From an uncultured Bacteroides sp. (lineage in GTDB: Bacteria > Bacteroidota > Bacteroidia > Bacteroidales > Bacteroidaceae), in NCBI GenBank assembly GCA_900544075.1, contig UQTJ01000057.1:1-15238 (forward strand): DNA of 15,238 nt, given 5' to 3'. The translations under genes were made by a program, and so were the position numbers. The stretch's first letter is position 1. Each line of letters begins with the position of its first letter. Of the stretch, positions 7,046 to 15,214 are shown one piece after another. The notes beneath the pieces were generated by a model. The model was not told the DNA's origin. It saw nothing but the letters and a program-made list of their open reading frames with translations, and made no database searches.

Positions 7046-8746
7046 TTAGCAATCCAAATCCATCATCATATAGTTAACCGAGCTTCCCGGAGGAGTCATC
7101 GGCAATACATTACCTTCTTCCACCACACAGACCTCAAGAAGGAACGGACCGTCTGCAGCGAGCATTTCCTTTATTCCGTCTTTAAGTTCCTCACGCTCTA
7201 TTACTCTCCTTGAAGGAATACCATATGCCGAAGCTATCTGCATATAGTCCGGATTCATCATCGGTGTGAACGAATATCTTCTTCTGAAGAACATAGCCTG
7301 CCACTGACGTACATTTCCAAGGTAGTTGTTGTTCATCAGAATCATCTTGACCGGAGCCTTCTGTTCCATGATAGTACCGAGTTCCTGCATAGTCATCTGA
7401 AGACCTCCGTCGCCCATTATCGCACAAACCGTACGGTCAGGACGGCCGAATGTAGCTCCTATAGCTGCCGGGATACAGAATCCCATTGTTCCCATACCGC
7501 CTGAAGTAACCACACTTCTGTTCTTCGTAAACTTGAAGTATCGGCATGCCATCATCTGATTCTGGCCTACGTCAGTCACCAGCACAGCTTCATGGTTTGT
7601 AGCCTCGCTCACTGCATTTACCACCTCGCCCATGTTTATCGGACCTTCTGCCGGATAAACCTCTGGTTTGATAACCTTGTCGAATTCCTGCTGCTCATAC
7701 TGACGGAAACTGTCAATCCATGCAGTATGCTTGTTAGGCTGGATAAGTTCGGTAAGCAGACTCAAAGTACGCTTGCAGTTACCAAGCACCGGAACATGTA
7801 CAGGTACATTCTTGCCTATTTCCGATGGGTCTACATCCAGATGTATCACCTTTGCCTGTTTGGCATATGTTTCAAGTTTACCGGTTACACGGTCGTCGAA
7901 ACGCATACCTACAGCTATCAATACGTCACATTCGTTGGTCTTTACATTAGGACCGAGATTTCCGTGCATTCCCAACATACCCTTGTTCAGAGGATGTTCC
8001 GAAGGCATAGCCGAGAGTCCCAGCAATGTACATCCGCAAGGGATATCAGCTTTCTCTACAAACTTAAGCAGTTCTTCCTGAGCATTTCCCAGTTCAACAC
8101 CCTGACCTACAAGCACCAACGGCTTTTCAGATTCATTGATAAGTCTTACTGCCTCAGCCAAAGCCTTAGGGTCTGTTTCCGGATCAGGGTCATAACTGCG
8201 GATGAAATCAACGTCAACAGGCTCATAGTCAGTCATCTCTACCTGAGCATTCTTGGCAAAGTCGAGTACCACAGGTCCCGGACGGCCTGAACGTGCTATA
8301 TAGAAAGCTCTTGCCACAGCCCAAGCCACATCCTCGGCACGGCGTATCTGATAGCTCCATTTTGAAATAGGCTGAGTGATACCAACAAGGTCAACCTCCT
8401 GAAAAGCATCCGTACCAAGGAGTCCTGCTCCCACCTGTCCGGCTATCACTACGATAGGCGTACTGTCTATCATGGCATCCGCCACACCCGTTATGGTATT
8501 TGTCGCTCCCGGACCGCTTGTCACCAGACACACACCCACTTCGCCGGACACTCTGGCAAAACCCTGTGCGGCATGTGCGGCACCCTGTTCGTGACGTACC
8601 AATATATGGTTAAGTTTATCTCTATGATCATATAAAGCATCGAATACAGGCATTATCGCACCTCCGGGATAACCGAAGATAGTCTTTACTCCCTGATGCT
8701 CCAGCGAGCGCATCAATGCTTCACCACCTGTTATTTTCTCTTTCAT
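7046..8746 (-). CDS. ilvB: Acetolactate synthase, catalytic large subunit
   Basis: Condenses two pyruvates to 2-acetolactate, or pyruvate with 2-oxobutyrate to 2-aceto-2-hydroxybutyrate, using ThDP, Mg2+ and FAD. The 566 residues fall into the usual three domains. The N-terminal domain carries the catalytic glutamate E53 in RHEQGAAHAAQGFAR and the TSGPGATN block (77-84). The middle domain shows GMLGMHG and RFDDRVTGK (282-290). The C-terminal ThDP domain has GDGG (445-448) leading to MNNNYLGNVRQWQ (471-483), the metal-binding GDG-NN motif. Length is normal for the family. It starts 14 bp after ilvD stops and is followed at 18 bp by its regulatory subunit gene. Confidence 0.97.
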   Translation of the reverse strand: MKEKITGGEALMRSLEHQGVKTIFGYPGGAIMPVFDALYDHRDKLNHILVRHEQGAAHAAQGFARVSGEVGVCLVTSGPGATNTITGVADAMIDSTPIVVIAGQVGAGLLGTDAFQEVDLVGITQPISKWSYQIRRAEDVAWAVARAFYIARSGRPGPVVLDFAKNAQVEMTDYEPVDVDFIRSYDPDPETDPKALAEAVRLINESEKPLVLVGQGVELGNAQEELLKFVEKADIPCGCTLLGLSAMPSEHPLNKGMLGMHGNLGPNVKTNECDVLIAVGMRFDDRVTGKLETYAKQAKVIHLDVDPSEIGKNVPVHVPVLGNCKRTLSLLTELIQPNKHTAWIDSFRQYEQQEFDKVIKPEVYPAEGPINMGEVVNAVSEATNHEAVLVTDVGQNQMMACRYFKFTKNRSVVTSGGMGTMGFCIPAAIGATFGRPDRTVCAIMGDGGLQMTMQELGTIMEQKAPVKMILMNNNYLGNVRQWQAMFFRRRYSFTPMMNPDYMQIASAYGIPSRRVIEREELKDGIKEMLAADGPFLLEVCVVEEGNVLPMTPPGSSVNYMMMDLDC

Positions 8747-8760
8747 ATGTAAGTATTTTT

Positions 8761-10563
8761 TTAGTCAACAATTCTTACTCCACCCTTATCAGCCGAACTT
8801 ACCATGCTTGCGTAAGCCTTGAGTGCCTTAGACACCTTGCGGTCGCGAGTGACAGGGGTCATCGGACGTGCGGCAAGTTCTTCATCTGAAAGTTTCACAT
8901 TGATACTGCGGTTCGGTATATCTATTTCGATGATATCACCGTCAACAATCTTGCCGATGTTTCCTCCGGCAGCCGCTTCAGGAGATATATGTCCGATACT
9001 CAATCCCGATGTACCGCCGCTGAAACGTCCGTCGGTAATCAGCGCACATTCCTTACCGAGATGTTTTGATTTGATATACGATGTAGGATAAAGCATCTCC
9101 TGCATACCCGGACCACCCTTAGGCCCTTCGTGAGTGATGACCACCACATCGCCGCTTACAACCTTTCCGCCGAGGATACCCTCGCAAGCCGATTCCTGAG
9201 AGTCGAACACCTTTGCAGGTCCCGAGAACTTCCAGATGCTTTCGTCCACACCGGCAGTCTTCACCACACAGCCGTCCTGTGCGATATTACCTTTCAGCAC
9301 TGCCAGTCCGCCGTCCTTGCTGTAGGCATGTTCCAAATCGCGGATACATCCTGTAGCACGGTCTGTATCAAGTTCCTTATAATAATTGCCCTGCGAGCCA
9401 AGTTTGATAGAGAACTTTCCGCCCGGAGCGCTTGTATAAATTCTTTTTACCTCAGCATCAACATTTTCAGCCGAAATATCATATTTTGCAATAGCCTCAG
9501 CCAGTGTCATTCCGTCCACACGCGAAACTGATGTATCAAGCAGACCGCCCTTGTTCAGCTGTGCGAGGATATTCATTATACCTCCCGCTCTGTTCACATC
9601 CTGAATGTGATATTTCTGAGTGTTAGGAGCCACCTTGCAAAGACAAGGCACACGGCGTGACAACATGTCGATATCGTCCATTGTGAAATCCACCTCTGCC
9701 TCGTGCGCTATTGCCAGCAGGTGAAGAACGGTATTTGTAGAACCGCCCATAGCGATATCAAGTGTCATTGCATTAAGGAAAGCCTGACGTGTAGCGATGC
9801 TTCTCGGCAATACGCTTTCGTCGCCGTCCTGATAATATTTATAAGCATTTTTTACGATGAGAGCCGCAGCATCCTTGAACAACTGCTTGCGGTTTTCGTG
9901 AGTAGCGACTATAGTTCCGTTGCCCGGAAGAGCCAGACCTATAGCCTCGTTCAGACAGTTCATTGAGTTTGCAGTAAACATACCCGAGCAACATCCGCAT
10001 CCCGGACATGCATGTCTTTCTATCTGGTCCACATCCTCATCGCTCACTGTCGGGTCGGCCGACTTAATCATCGCATCTATCAAGTCGAGATGCTGTCCGC
10101 CCCACTCTCCTGCCTCCATCGGACCGCCTGACACGAATACCGTAGGAATATTCAGTCGCATGGAAGCCATAAGCATACCCGGAGTAATCTTGTCGCAGTT
10201 TGAGATGCAGACCATAGCATCAGCCTTATGAGCGTTCACCATATATTCCACACTGTCGGCAATGATATCTCTCGAAGGCAGCGAATAGAGCATTCCGTCA
10301 TGTCCCATTGCTATACCGTCGTCTATCGCGATAGTGTTGAACTCAGCGGCAAAGCATCCGAGTTTCTCTATTTCCTCTTTCACCTGCTGACCTATCTCAT
10401 GCAAATGTGTGTGTCCCGGAACGAACTGTGTAAACGAATTCACAATAGCTATGATAGGTTTGCCCATCATTTCCTTTTTCATTCCATTTGCCACCCATAA
10501 TGCTCTTGCACCGGCCATGCGTCGGCCCTGTGTACTCATCGAACTGCGTAACTCATTTTTCAT
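8761..10563 (-). CDS. ilvD: Dihydroxy-acid dehydratase
   Basis: Dehydrates 2,3-dihydroxyisovalerate and 2,3-dihydroxy-3-methylvalerate to the 2-oxo acids, the third common step of branched-chain amino acid synthesis. The 600-residue protein is full length for IlvD/Edd. Fe-S cluster cysteines are visible in SNCDKITPGM (C123) and ACPGCGCCSGMFTANSMN (186-192 region). GGSTNTVLHLLA and the late DGRFSGGTSGLSIGH block are also family hallmarks. At the place where [2Fe-2S] plant-type enzymes have a third Cys, this one reads VNSF, so an oxygen-sensitive [4Fe-4S] enzyme like that of E. coli is more likely (inference). It is the first structural gene of the operon. An AAGGAGAGA ribosome binding site at 10569-10577 lies just after the attenuator, which supports the start at 10563. 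Confidence 0.97.
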   Translation of the reverse strand: MKNELRSSMSTQGRRMAGARALWVANGMKKEMMGKPIIAIVNSFTQFVPGHTHLHEIGQQVKEEIEKLGCFAAEFNTIAIDDGIAMGHDGMLYSLPSRDIIADSVEYMVNAHKADAMVCISNCDKITPGMLMASMRLNIPTVFVSGGPMEAGEWGGQHLDLIDAMIKSADPTVSDEDVDQIERHACPGCGCCSGMFTANSMNCLNEAIGLALPGNGTIVATHENRKQLFKDAAALIVKNAYKYYQDGDESVLPRSIATRQAFLNAMTLDIAMGGSTNTVLHLLAIAHEAEVDFTMDDIDMLSRRVPCLCKVAPNTQKYHIQDVNRAGGIMNILAQLNKGGLLDTSVSRVDGMTLAEAIAKYDISAENVDAEVKRIYTSAPGGKFSIKLGSQGNYYKELDTDRATGCIRDLEHAYSKDGGLAVLKGNIAQDGCVVKTAGVDESIWKFSGPAKVFDSQESACEGILGGKVVSGDVVVITHEGPKGGPGMQEMLYPTSYIKSKHLGKECALITDGRFSGGTSGLSIGHISPEAAAGGNIGKIVDGDIIEIDIPNRSINVKLSDEELAARPMTPVTRDRKVSKALKAYASMVSSADKGGVRIVD

Positions 10564-10587
10564 TTTTATCTCTCCTTATTTAATCAA

Positions 10588-10621
10588 AAAGCCTTTCCCA
10601 TACACGTGTGAGAAAGGCTTT
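10588..10621 (-). terminator. Attenuator hairpin of the ilv operon
   Basis: On the minus strand a 13-bp stem (arms 10609-10621 and 10588-10600, with one G-U pair) closes an 8-nt loop and runs directly into a TTTTTG tract. It sits between the leader peptide stop and the ilvD ribosome binding site, so it would end transcription before ilvD unless disrupted. The U-tract is short and three of its residues are also in the stem, so read-through may be substantial. Confidence 0.85.
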
Positions 10622-10676
10622 CATAAATATCATATATATGCAACTACATACATGAACCTTCCTCACCTCTTGGTTC
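10610..10676 (-). promoter_or_regulatory. Antiterminator pairing elements
   Basis: GAGGAAGGTT in the leader (10655-10664, minus strand) can pair over 10 bp, with two G-U pairs, with AGCCTTTCTC (10610-10619), which is the 5' arm of the attenuator. The two structures exclude each other. A weak competing 5-bp hairpin joins GAACC (10672-10676) with GGTTC (10654-10658). A ribosome stalled on the valine codons (10680-10688) would cover the first element and leave the antiterminator free. One that reaches the stop codon would cover the second and let the terminator form. The pairings are seen in the sequence; function is inferred. Confidence 0.65.
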
Positions 10677-10739
10677 CATGACCACGACGCGAATAATATG
10701 CAGGACTGTTAGGTTAATAATAATGTTAGTTGCTTTCAT
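10644..10739 (-). CDS. ilvL: ilv leader peptide, 31 residues, rich in Ile/Val/Leu
   Basis: A short ORF on the minus strand from ATG at 10739 to TAG at 10644. It begins MKAT and continues NIIINLTVLHIIRVVV, then MEPRGEEGSCM. Eleven of 31 residues are Ile, Val or Leu, with runs III (codons 6-8), II and VVV (codons 18-20). It starts roughly 22 nt downstream of the predicted transcription start and ends 23 nt before the attenuator stem. This is the arrangement of the leader peptides controlling ilv operons in Enterobacteria; the peptide itself probably has no function beyond being translated. It has no recognisable Shine-Dalgarno sequence, which is usual in Bacteroidetes. Confidence 0.85.
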   Translation of the reverse strand: MKATNIIINLTVLHIIRVVVMEPRGEEGSCM

Positions 10740-10767
10740 AATTACTGTTTTATTGTTATCACACTTG

Positions 10768-10798
10768 CAAAGGTAAAGGCTTTTTTAATATAAACAAA
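10768..10798 (-). promoter_or_regulatory. Bacteroides-type promoter of the ilv operon
   Basis: Read on the minus strand, TTTG (10795-10798) and TACCTTTG (10768-10775) match the Bacteroides -33 and -7 elements exactly, with a 19-bp spacer. Transcription would begin near 10761, just upstream of the leader peptide. Confidence 0.8.
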
Positions 10799-10961
10799 TA
10801 AAATGATAGTTTTTTTTGAAGAAAAATATCATTTATCAGAGAAAAGGGCTTTTTTGCTACATATTATTACATAACATTTGACTTCGGGAAACATGACAAG
10901 CGCCTGAAAAAGGTAATAAAAGCATAATAATTTGTCAAAACAGGCTGTCTCAGAAAGCGTT

Positions 10962-11049
10962 GCACGTACGTGTAACGCGTGGAACACGAACGTGTAACAA
11001 GCGTAACACGAACGTGACGCGCGCGGAACACGAACGTGTTACGGTTTCT
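10962..11049. repeat. Four tandem 22-bp units with ACACG-AA-CGTGT palindromes
   Basis: Units start at 10962, 10984, 11006 and 11028, a strict 22-bp period (about two helical turns). Each begins with a version of ACACGAACGTGT, an inverted repeat of ACACG/CGTGT around AA (TA in the first unit). The second half of each unit is variable (AACGCGTGG, AACAAGCGT, ACGCGCGCGG, TACGGTTTC). Unit 3 has a changed last arm base. Identical spacing on one face of the helix suggests cooperative binding by a dimeric regulator. The alternative is a dispersed intergenic repeat. Confidence 0.8.
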
Positions 11050-11117
11050 TTGATTAAGAAAAATAAAAAATCTTCTTTTTATTATTACACCAGCACATAA
11101 AAATGAAGTTTTTTATA

Positions 11118-11125
11118 TACCTTTG
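11118..11125 (+). promoter_or_regulatory. Possible -7 element for the hypothetical gene
   Basis: TACCTTTG matches the Bacteroides -7 consensus on the plus strand, about 95 bp before the ATG at 11221. No clear TTTG is seen 19-21 bp upstream, so support is moderate. Confidence 0.45.
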
Positions 11126-11220
11126 TCACACTGATACTTAATTCTTAAATTATTATCTGGTACATTTTTGATTATTACTTACAACAGGCAAAGTAAATGT
11201 TAATATAGTAGAGTTTCAAT

Positions 11221-11721
11221 ATGCGTAATTTCATTGATAAAAAAGCTGGTGCAACCTTTTTGAAAGGGTATTCTTATACTTATGCAGTTCGTCAGAATCA
11301 TATAGAATTGATTCTAAAGGTAAACAAGGGATTATATGGTGTTGTATGCCTGGTTCCAATCGGAATCAACCAACTTAGTCTTACATGTTGCTGGGGAACT
11401 TTCTTTAATCGTCTGAATAATCATGAAAATCCAGGACGCCTGCTTCAGATGTTAGAAAAACATTGCCCGACCGTATGTAATCTTTTTACCGGAGAAACTC
11501 CTTATACCTTTATTTCGTTCCCGGATGAAGACAATATTGGTGCTATATCATTCACGATAGATACAGAACCGGACTTTAATCTTTTAGATTTTATTGGTGA
11601 TAAAAAAGTCTTGGATGAAGCTGATAAGTTATTCTCTTTTAATTGCAAGTTGTATAACGAAATAAAAGATAAGTGTCCTTTTGAGGGATGGAAGAAGGGA
11701 CTTTATGATTTTAACGGTTAA
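11221..11721 (+). CDS. Hypothetical protein, 166 residues
   Basis: I do not recognise the family. The ORF is AT-rich with ordinary codon use, begins MRNFIDKKAGATFLKG and ends KGLYDFNG. It has no signal peptide or transmembrane helix and looks like a mixed alpha/beta cytosolic protein. Visible features are a short cysteine pair (LTCCWG, ~55-60), a segment TPYTFISFPDEDNIGAISFTIDTEPDF (~98-124) with alternating hydrophobic residues like beta strands, and a charged C-terminal helix. It converges on the Toprim gene with a single base between the two stop codons, so there is no room for a terminator and the transcripts probably overlap. It could be an accessory of the neighbouring defence-like locus or an unrelated orphan; nothing in the sequence decides. 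Confidence 0.7.
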   Translation: MRNFIDKKAGATFLKGYSYTYAVRQNHIELILKVNKGLYGVVCLVPIGINQLSLTCCWGTFFNRLNNHENPGRLLQMLEKHCPTVCNLFTGETPYTFISFPDEDNIGAISFTIDTEPDFNLLDFIGDKKVLDEADKLFSFNCKLYNEIKDKCPFEGWKKGLYDFNG

Positions 11722-11722
11722 T

Positions 11723-12601
11723 TTAATATGTACATTTTTCAATGTATCCTTCCTGTTCATACACCCTACCATAATGATGAATCATTTCAACCAACCCGTT
11801 CAAACGTGAATCTATAATCTTCAGATTTTTATATCTAAGATATTGAGCGTCATACAGTCCCTTATTCCCGGATTTCAACCTTTCTTCTATATCTTCGGGA
11901 ATAAGGAAACTCGCTCTGTCGCCCAAAAATTTATAAAACTCTGACTGATATATACATATACCTGCCAGATCAAAATCTCCAAAATGTATATATCTATTAG
12001 GAATTTTAATAAGCCATTCCCTTAAATCTGCCGACTGGGGGTATCTGGAAACAAACAAAATTTTATTATCTCCAAACAGATTTTTCTGACTCCGTATATG
12101 ACGGAAGTTCTCACCATTTTCCATTCCCACCACTGTAACGTCTGACGGTATATAAAACTCATTCGGCTTTTGTATGAAAACAGCACTTCCTTCCGTAGGG
12201 GATATAACAAAATCACTATTCCCTATTCTTGCATGAACAGGTTCGTAACAGTTCACAAGAAAACCTCTGAAAGTTCGAAGCTTAAAAGTCTTGGAATCGC
12301 CTGTTTCCTGTACAAGCATACTGCGCTGCAAGTCTTTGTTCTCGCCGGAAAAGATTTCAATCCATCTTTCAAGAGAAGTGCCGGATGTATAATTATCTGA
12401 AACATATCTACCGAATGCCACAGGATCTGTAAGGCGATAGGAAACTCTGCTGCCACTGGCTATTCCGGTAATAAGCCCCTCTATCCTTAATTCATCAACT
12501 ATCCATCGAGGAAGCGAGCTTGAAGGAAGAGTTTTTCCTTCAAGCATATAAAGTAATTTTTTCGCGACAGATATTGTAAATCTCTTTTTATTTATTTCCA
12601 T
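11723..12601 (-). CDS. Toprim-domain protein, JetD/MksG-like nuclease subunit
   Basis: A 292-residue protein with two visible parts. The N-terminal part (~10-70) looks like a winged helix: LPRWIVDELRIEGLITG then SRVSYRLTDPVAFGRYV. The C-terminal part is a Toprim fold with the conserved glutamate in VVGMENGENF (E161) and the acidic motif HFGDFDLAG (D209, D211), as in topoisomerase VI A subunits and the JetD (DUF2220) nucleases of Wadjet systems. It is shorter than typical JetD proteins (around 400 residues). It starts 17 bp after the SMC-like ATPase gene stops, which matches the jetC-jetD order. In known Wadjet/MksBEFG systems the SMC complex recognises small circular DNA and the Toprim subunit cuts it. 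That role here is inferred from family and context. Confidence 0.75.
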   Translation of the reverse strand: MEINKKRFTISVAKKLLYMLEGKTLPSSSLPRWIVDELRIEGLITGIASGSRVSYRLTDPVAFGRYVSDNYTSGTSLERWIEIFSGENKDLQRSMLVQETGDSKTFKLRTFRGFLVNCYEPVHARIGNSDFVISPTEGSAVFIQKPNEFYIPSDVTVVGMENGENFRHIRSQKNLFGDNKILFVSRYPQSADLREWLIKIPNRYIHFGDFDLAGICIYQSEFYKFLGDRASFLIPEDIEERLKSGNKGLYDAQYLRYKNLKIIDSRLNGLVEMIHHYGRVYEQEGYIEKCTY

Positions 12602-12618
12602 ATTATTACAAGGTATTC

Positions 12619-15138
12619 TTATTTTCGTGTAAGCAATGGCACTACCCTTGTATTGCTTTTCGCGTCTTTACTTAACAGATAAGTATATTTATAATCCTCA
12701 ACATTATAGGTGGTAGGCGAACTGTTGATAAGTAATATGTTGCGGCAATTGGCAAATTCAAGTATGCCTTTCACATTATTGGGATGCAGCTTACCGATTT
12801 CATCCATCATACAATGCACCTTGAAATCTCCGAATTTCCTTGAGACTTTTTCCTTGAAGACATTGATAAGCATGATGTTTACCATTGCTTTAACCAGTAT
12901 GTCTGTGCCGTCGGAACCAACATTCGCTATTTTCTCAACCCAGCCTGTGTCATTATCATTTTCGATAATACGGAACTCCAGATTAAAGGTATCAGAAACG
13001 ACAAGACTCTTCCTGGAAGGCTCATCCTTGAGCAGTTTACTGAATGAATTAAGATATTTTACAGCCTTGAGATTCACGTTCTCGCGCGAATCCTGTGAGA
13101 ATAGGTCCATTTCACCCATGTTGAAGGTGTTCTCATCATTGAAATTCTTTATTTCTATAAGAAGCTGCATAAGTTTGTCGTTACTCTGCAATGGTCTGAG
13201 TTCGATACTGCGGATAACTCCTGCAAAATTACGCTTGATGAAATCGTCATTAATATCTTTAATAGTCTTATTAATAAGACTTTCGCTTTGGGTAAGTTCT
13301 CCTGTTTCCTTTGATATGCGTCTTATTATGTTTACGTACCTTTCACTTATGCGGTTCTGATATTCTGTGATTTTATTGTTTTCCACAAACTCGCATAAAT
13401 TGGATGCGAAATCCATGTAATCGGAATCACACGACAATGACTGAGGAAAACTGAAAGTATTTCTTGCAGTAAAGTTACTGTTAAACAGATTTACCGATTT
13501 TTTGAAATTCTCAGTATCCTTGCCAAAAGAAACAATCTGACTTTTCAACTCTTCCACTATCTTACCACAAGGTTTATTGGTAGGTAGTTCTTCATGAGTG
13601 TACGACTCCGGAGGACAGAAGCCTTCATCTTTGCGGAAATTCTCAAGAGCGCAAAGATCGTTCTTAATGGCATCACGTTCGGCCGACTTTTCGTTTATAC
13701 TATTTTTAACAGTTTCATACTGAGCGGTGAGTTTGTTTTTCCGCAACGCGTATTTTTCTTCAAGCTCGTCCAGATGCATTTCATTGTTCTTCTTGTTGTC
13801 GCGCAATTCCGGCTCACGGTCAAACAGTTCTCTCTTGTCTTTCTCATAATTCCACACCAACGACTGTTTTTGCGATATATAATCCAACTCAGACTTTATA
13901 GCATCAATTTTTGCTTTATAGGAATTTATAGCCGATGTATCAGCTCCCTTACCGTTCAACTCCTCGTTCTGCAACTTGTGAAGTTCTTTTTTTCTGTTAT
14001 CCGCATCTGTACACCGGTCGGACAGTTCATTTTGTACTGTCTGTATCTCTGCTTCAACAGCACTGCGTTCTTTCTTTTCCGCCTTTCTCAGCTCTTCATT
14101 AATCTGAAGAATCCGCTTTTCTCTCTCCTGTTTCAAAAGATCTTCATTATTGCAACATTTTTGCCTTTCCTTCTCCTTGCCTCCAATAAGTGTTTCTATC
14201 TCCTCAAGCCTGTTTCTTTTCCACTCCGATTCTTTACGTTCCCACGAAGCCTGTTCCGCCTTAATATTCTTAATCTGAAGCGGATATTGCTGTAACTGAA
14301 TTTCAAGAACCTGCCTTTCGCCCGATATGCCTGAAATCTGTTTTCTGTACTTATTCTTTATCTCTTCAGTACGCTTCGTTTTTTCTTCATTCAGAAGGCT
14401 TATTTTTCTCGTATATTCATCTCTTTCGGAAGATTTGGCCTTAAATTCAGCTTTAAGCTGTTCCGGTGAGCGTAACTCACGCTGTACTTCAGCTAAATTA
14501 ATTTTTACGCCATAGAAAGAGTTTCCCTCATCGGTTGAGAGTTCGGGAGAAAGATTCTGATTGTAGAGTATAAGTTGTTCATCGGCAATCTTACCTATAT
14601 TTTCCTGCCATCCTGGCCTGTTCTTGTCGAGCCATTCGCAAAAAGAGCCTTTGCTGCTGTTTATCAGGACATTCAATGATTCTATTTCTGCGTCCAACTG
14701 TTTCCTGCAGCGTAGAGCCTCATCTATTTTCGTATCATACTCTTTTTCAACTATCATAGTTTCCGCTTCTGACTTCTGTCTTAGGCGGTCGCACTCCAGT
14801 TTCAGACGGTCAGCTTTCACGGCGGTATCCTTTTCTTCGGAAGATATGTTTCTCAACCGTTCCTCACAGTCACTTATCTCATCCTTGAAATGAACAGTAC
14901 ACTCAACCCTTGTTTTCTGTTGTTTCAGGTTGGATATTTCTTCCAGCAGCTGTTCCTTGCTGTCGGCAAGTGTTTTAAGTTTCTCTTCATAAACAGAGCG
15001 TATTTCTTCAGCCTGAGTATTGCTTTTCTTTGTCAATTCCGCAATCCTTTTACCAAGTTCGTTTTCAAGGCTTAATACCCTTTTGTTGATTTCATTCTCA
15101 AATCTTTCAAAATCGGCATCAATGCTCTTTTCCATCAA
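12619..15138 (-). CDS. SMC-like coiled-coil ATPase, JetC/MksB-like (C-terminal part)
   Basis: 839 codons from a TTG at 15138 (ATG at 15135). The frame stays open to 15234, where a TGA (15235-15237) blocks it, and the extra codons (YFYDLDKFLSDSNNN...) look coding. Residues ~5-160 are coiled coil. A hinge-like globular part at ~163-215 contains CEWLDKNRPGWQENIGK and FYGVKINL. A second, much longer coiled coil spans ~220-500. The C-terminal ATPase lobe has a signature-like NVGSDGTDILVKAM (739-752), Walker B VHCMMDE with D779/E780, and INSSPT (804-809). No Walker A is present, and the coil before the hinge is far shorter than the one after it. The N-terminal head and part of the arm must therefore lie beyond the window, joined by a frameshift or encoded separately. 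In Wadjet systems such an ATPase extrudes DNA loops. Kleisin and KITE genes are expected upstream. Confidence 0.75.
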   Translation of the reverse strand: MMEKSIDADFERFENEINKRVLSLENELGKRIAELTKKSNTQAEEIRSVYEEKLKTLADSKEQLLEEISNLKQQKTRVECTVHFKDEISDCEERLRNISSEEKDTAVKADRLKLECDRLRQKSEAETMIVEKEYDTKIDEALRCRKQLDAEIESLNVLINSSKGSFCEWLDKNRPGWQENIGKIADEQLILYNQNLSPELSTDEGNSFYGVKINLAEVQRELRSPEQLKAEFKAKSSERDEYTRKISLLNEEKTKRTEEIKNKYRKQISGISGERQVLEIQLQQYPLQIKNIKAEQASWERKESEWKRNRLEEIETLIGGKEKERQKCCNNEDLLKQEREKRILQINEELRKAEKKERSAVEAEIQTVQNELSDRCTDADNRKKELHKLQNEELNGKGADTSAINSYKAKIDAIKSELDYISQKQSLVWNYEKDKRELFDREPELRDNKKNNEMHLDELEEKYALRKNKLTAQYETVKNSINEKSAERDAIKNDLCALENFRKDEGFCPPESYTHEELPTNKPCGKIVEELKSQIVSFGKDTENFKKSVNLFNSNFTARNTFSFPQSLSCDSDYMDFASNLCEFVENNKITEYQNRISERYVNIIRRISKETGELTQSESLINKTIKDINDDFIKRNFAGVIRSIELRPLQSNDKLMQLLIEIKNFNDENTFNMGEMDLFSQDSRENVNLKAVKYLNSFSKLLKDEPSRKSLVVSDTFNLEFRIIENDNDTGWVEKIANVGSDGTDILVKAMVNIMLINVFKEKVSRKFGDFKVHCMMDEIGKLHPNNVKGILEFANCRNILLINSSPTTYNVEDYKYTYLLSKDAKSNTRVVPLLTRK

Positions 15139-15214
15139 AGAGTATTTGCTTATTATATCCCAGTACGTACTCGTGAGTTCATTATTATTGCTGTCCGATA
15201 AAAATTTATCTAAG

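Larger units (their letters stand above)
10799..11220. other. Intergenic region between the ilv promoter and the hypothetical gene
   Basis: About 420 bp without a convincing gene on either strand. The left part is AT-rich, with T-runs near 10781-10786, 10811-10817 and 10851-10856. The centre holds a GC-richer block of four 22-bp repeats. The right part has one possible plus-strand -7 element. No RNA gene or mobile element was recognised. Confidence 0.7.

Noticed and set aside
7592..8290. 232-codon plus-strand ORF inside ilvB
   Set aside because: Lies entirely opposite a certain ilvB coding region; composition (many Cys, His, Tyr, Arg) is typical of an antisense shadow.
10943..10952. GGCTGTCTCA, resembling the end of some Bacteroides insertion sequences
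   Set aside because: No matching inverted end, target duplication or transposase remnant could be found in the window.
10962..11049. CRISPR array
   Set aside because: The units are 22 bp end to end with no separate spacer and only half of each is conserved; no cas genes are visible.
13594..14295. 233-codon plus-strand ORF rich in Phe and Leu
   Set aside because: Antisense of the Glu/Lys-rich coiled coil of the SMC-like gene; the hydrophobic composition is the expected complement, not a membrane protein.
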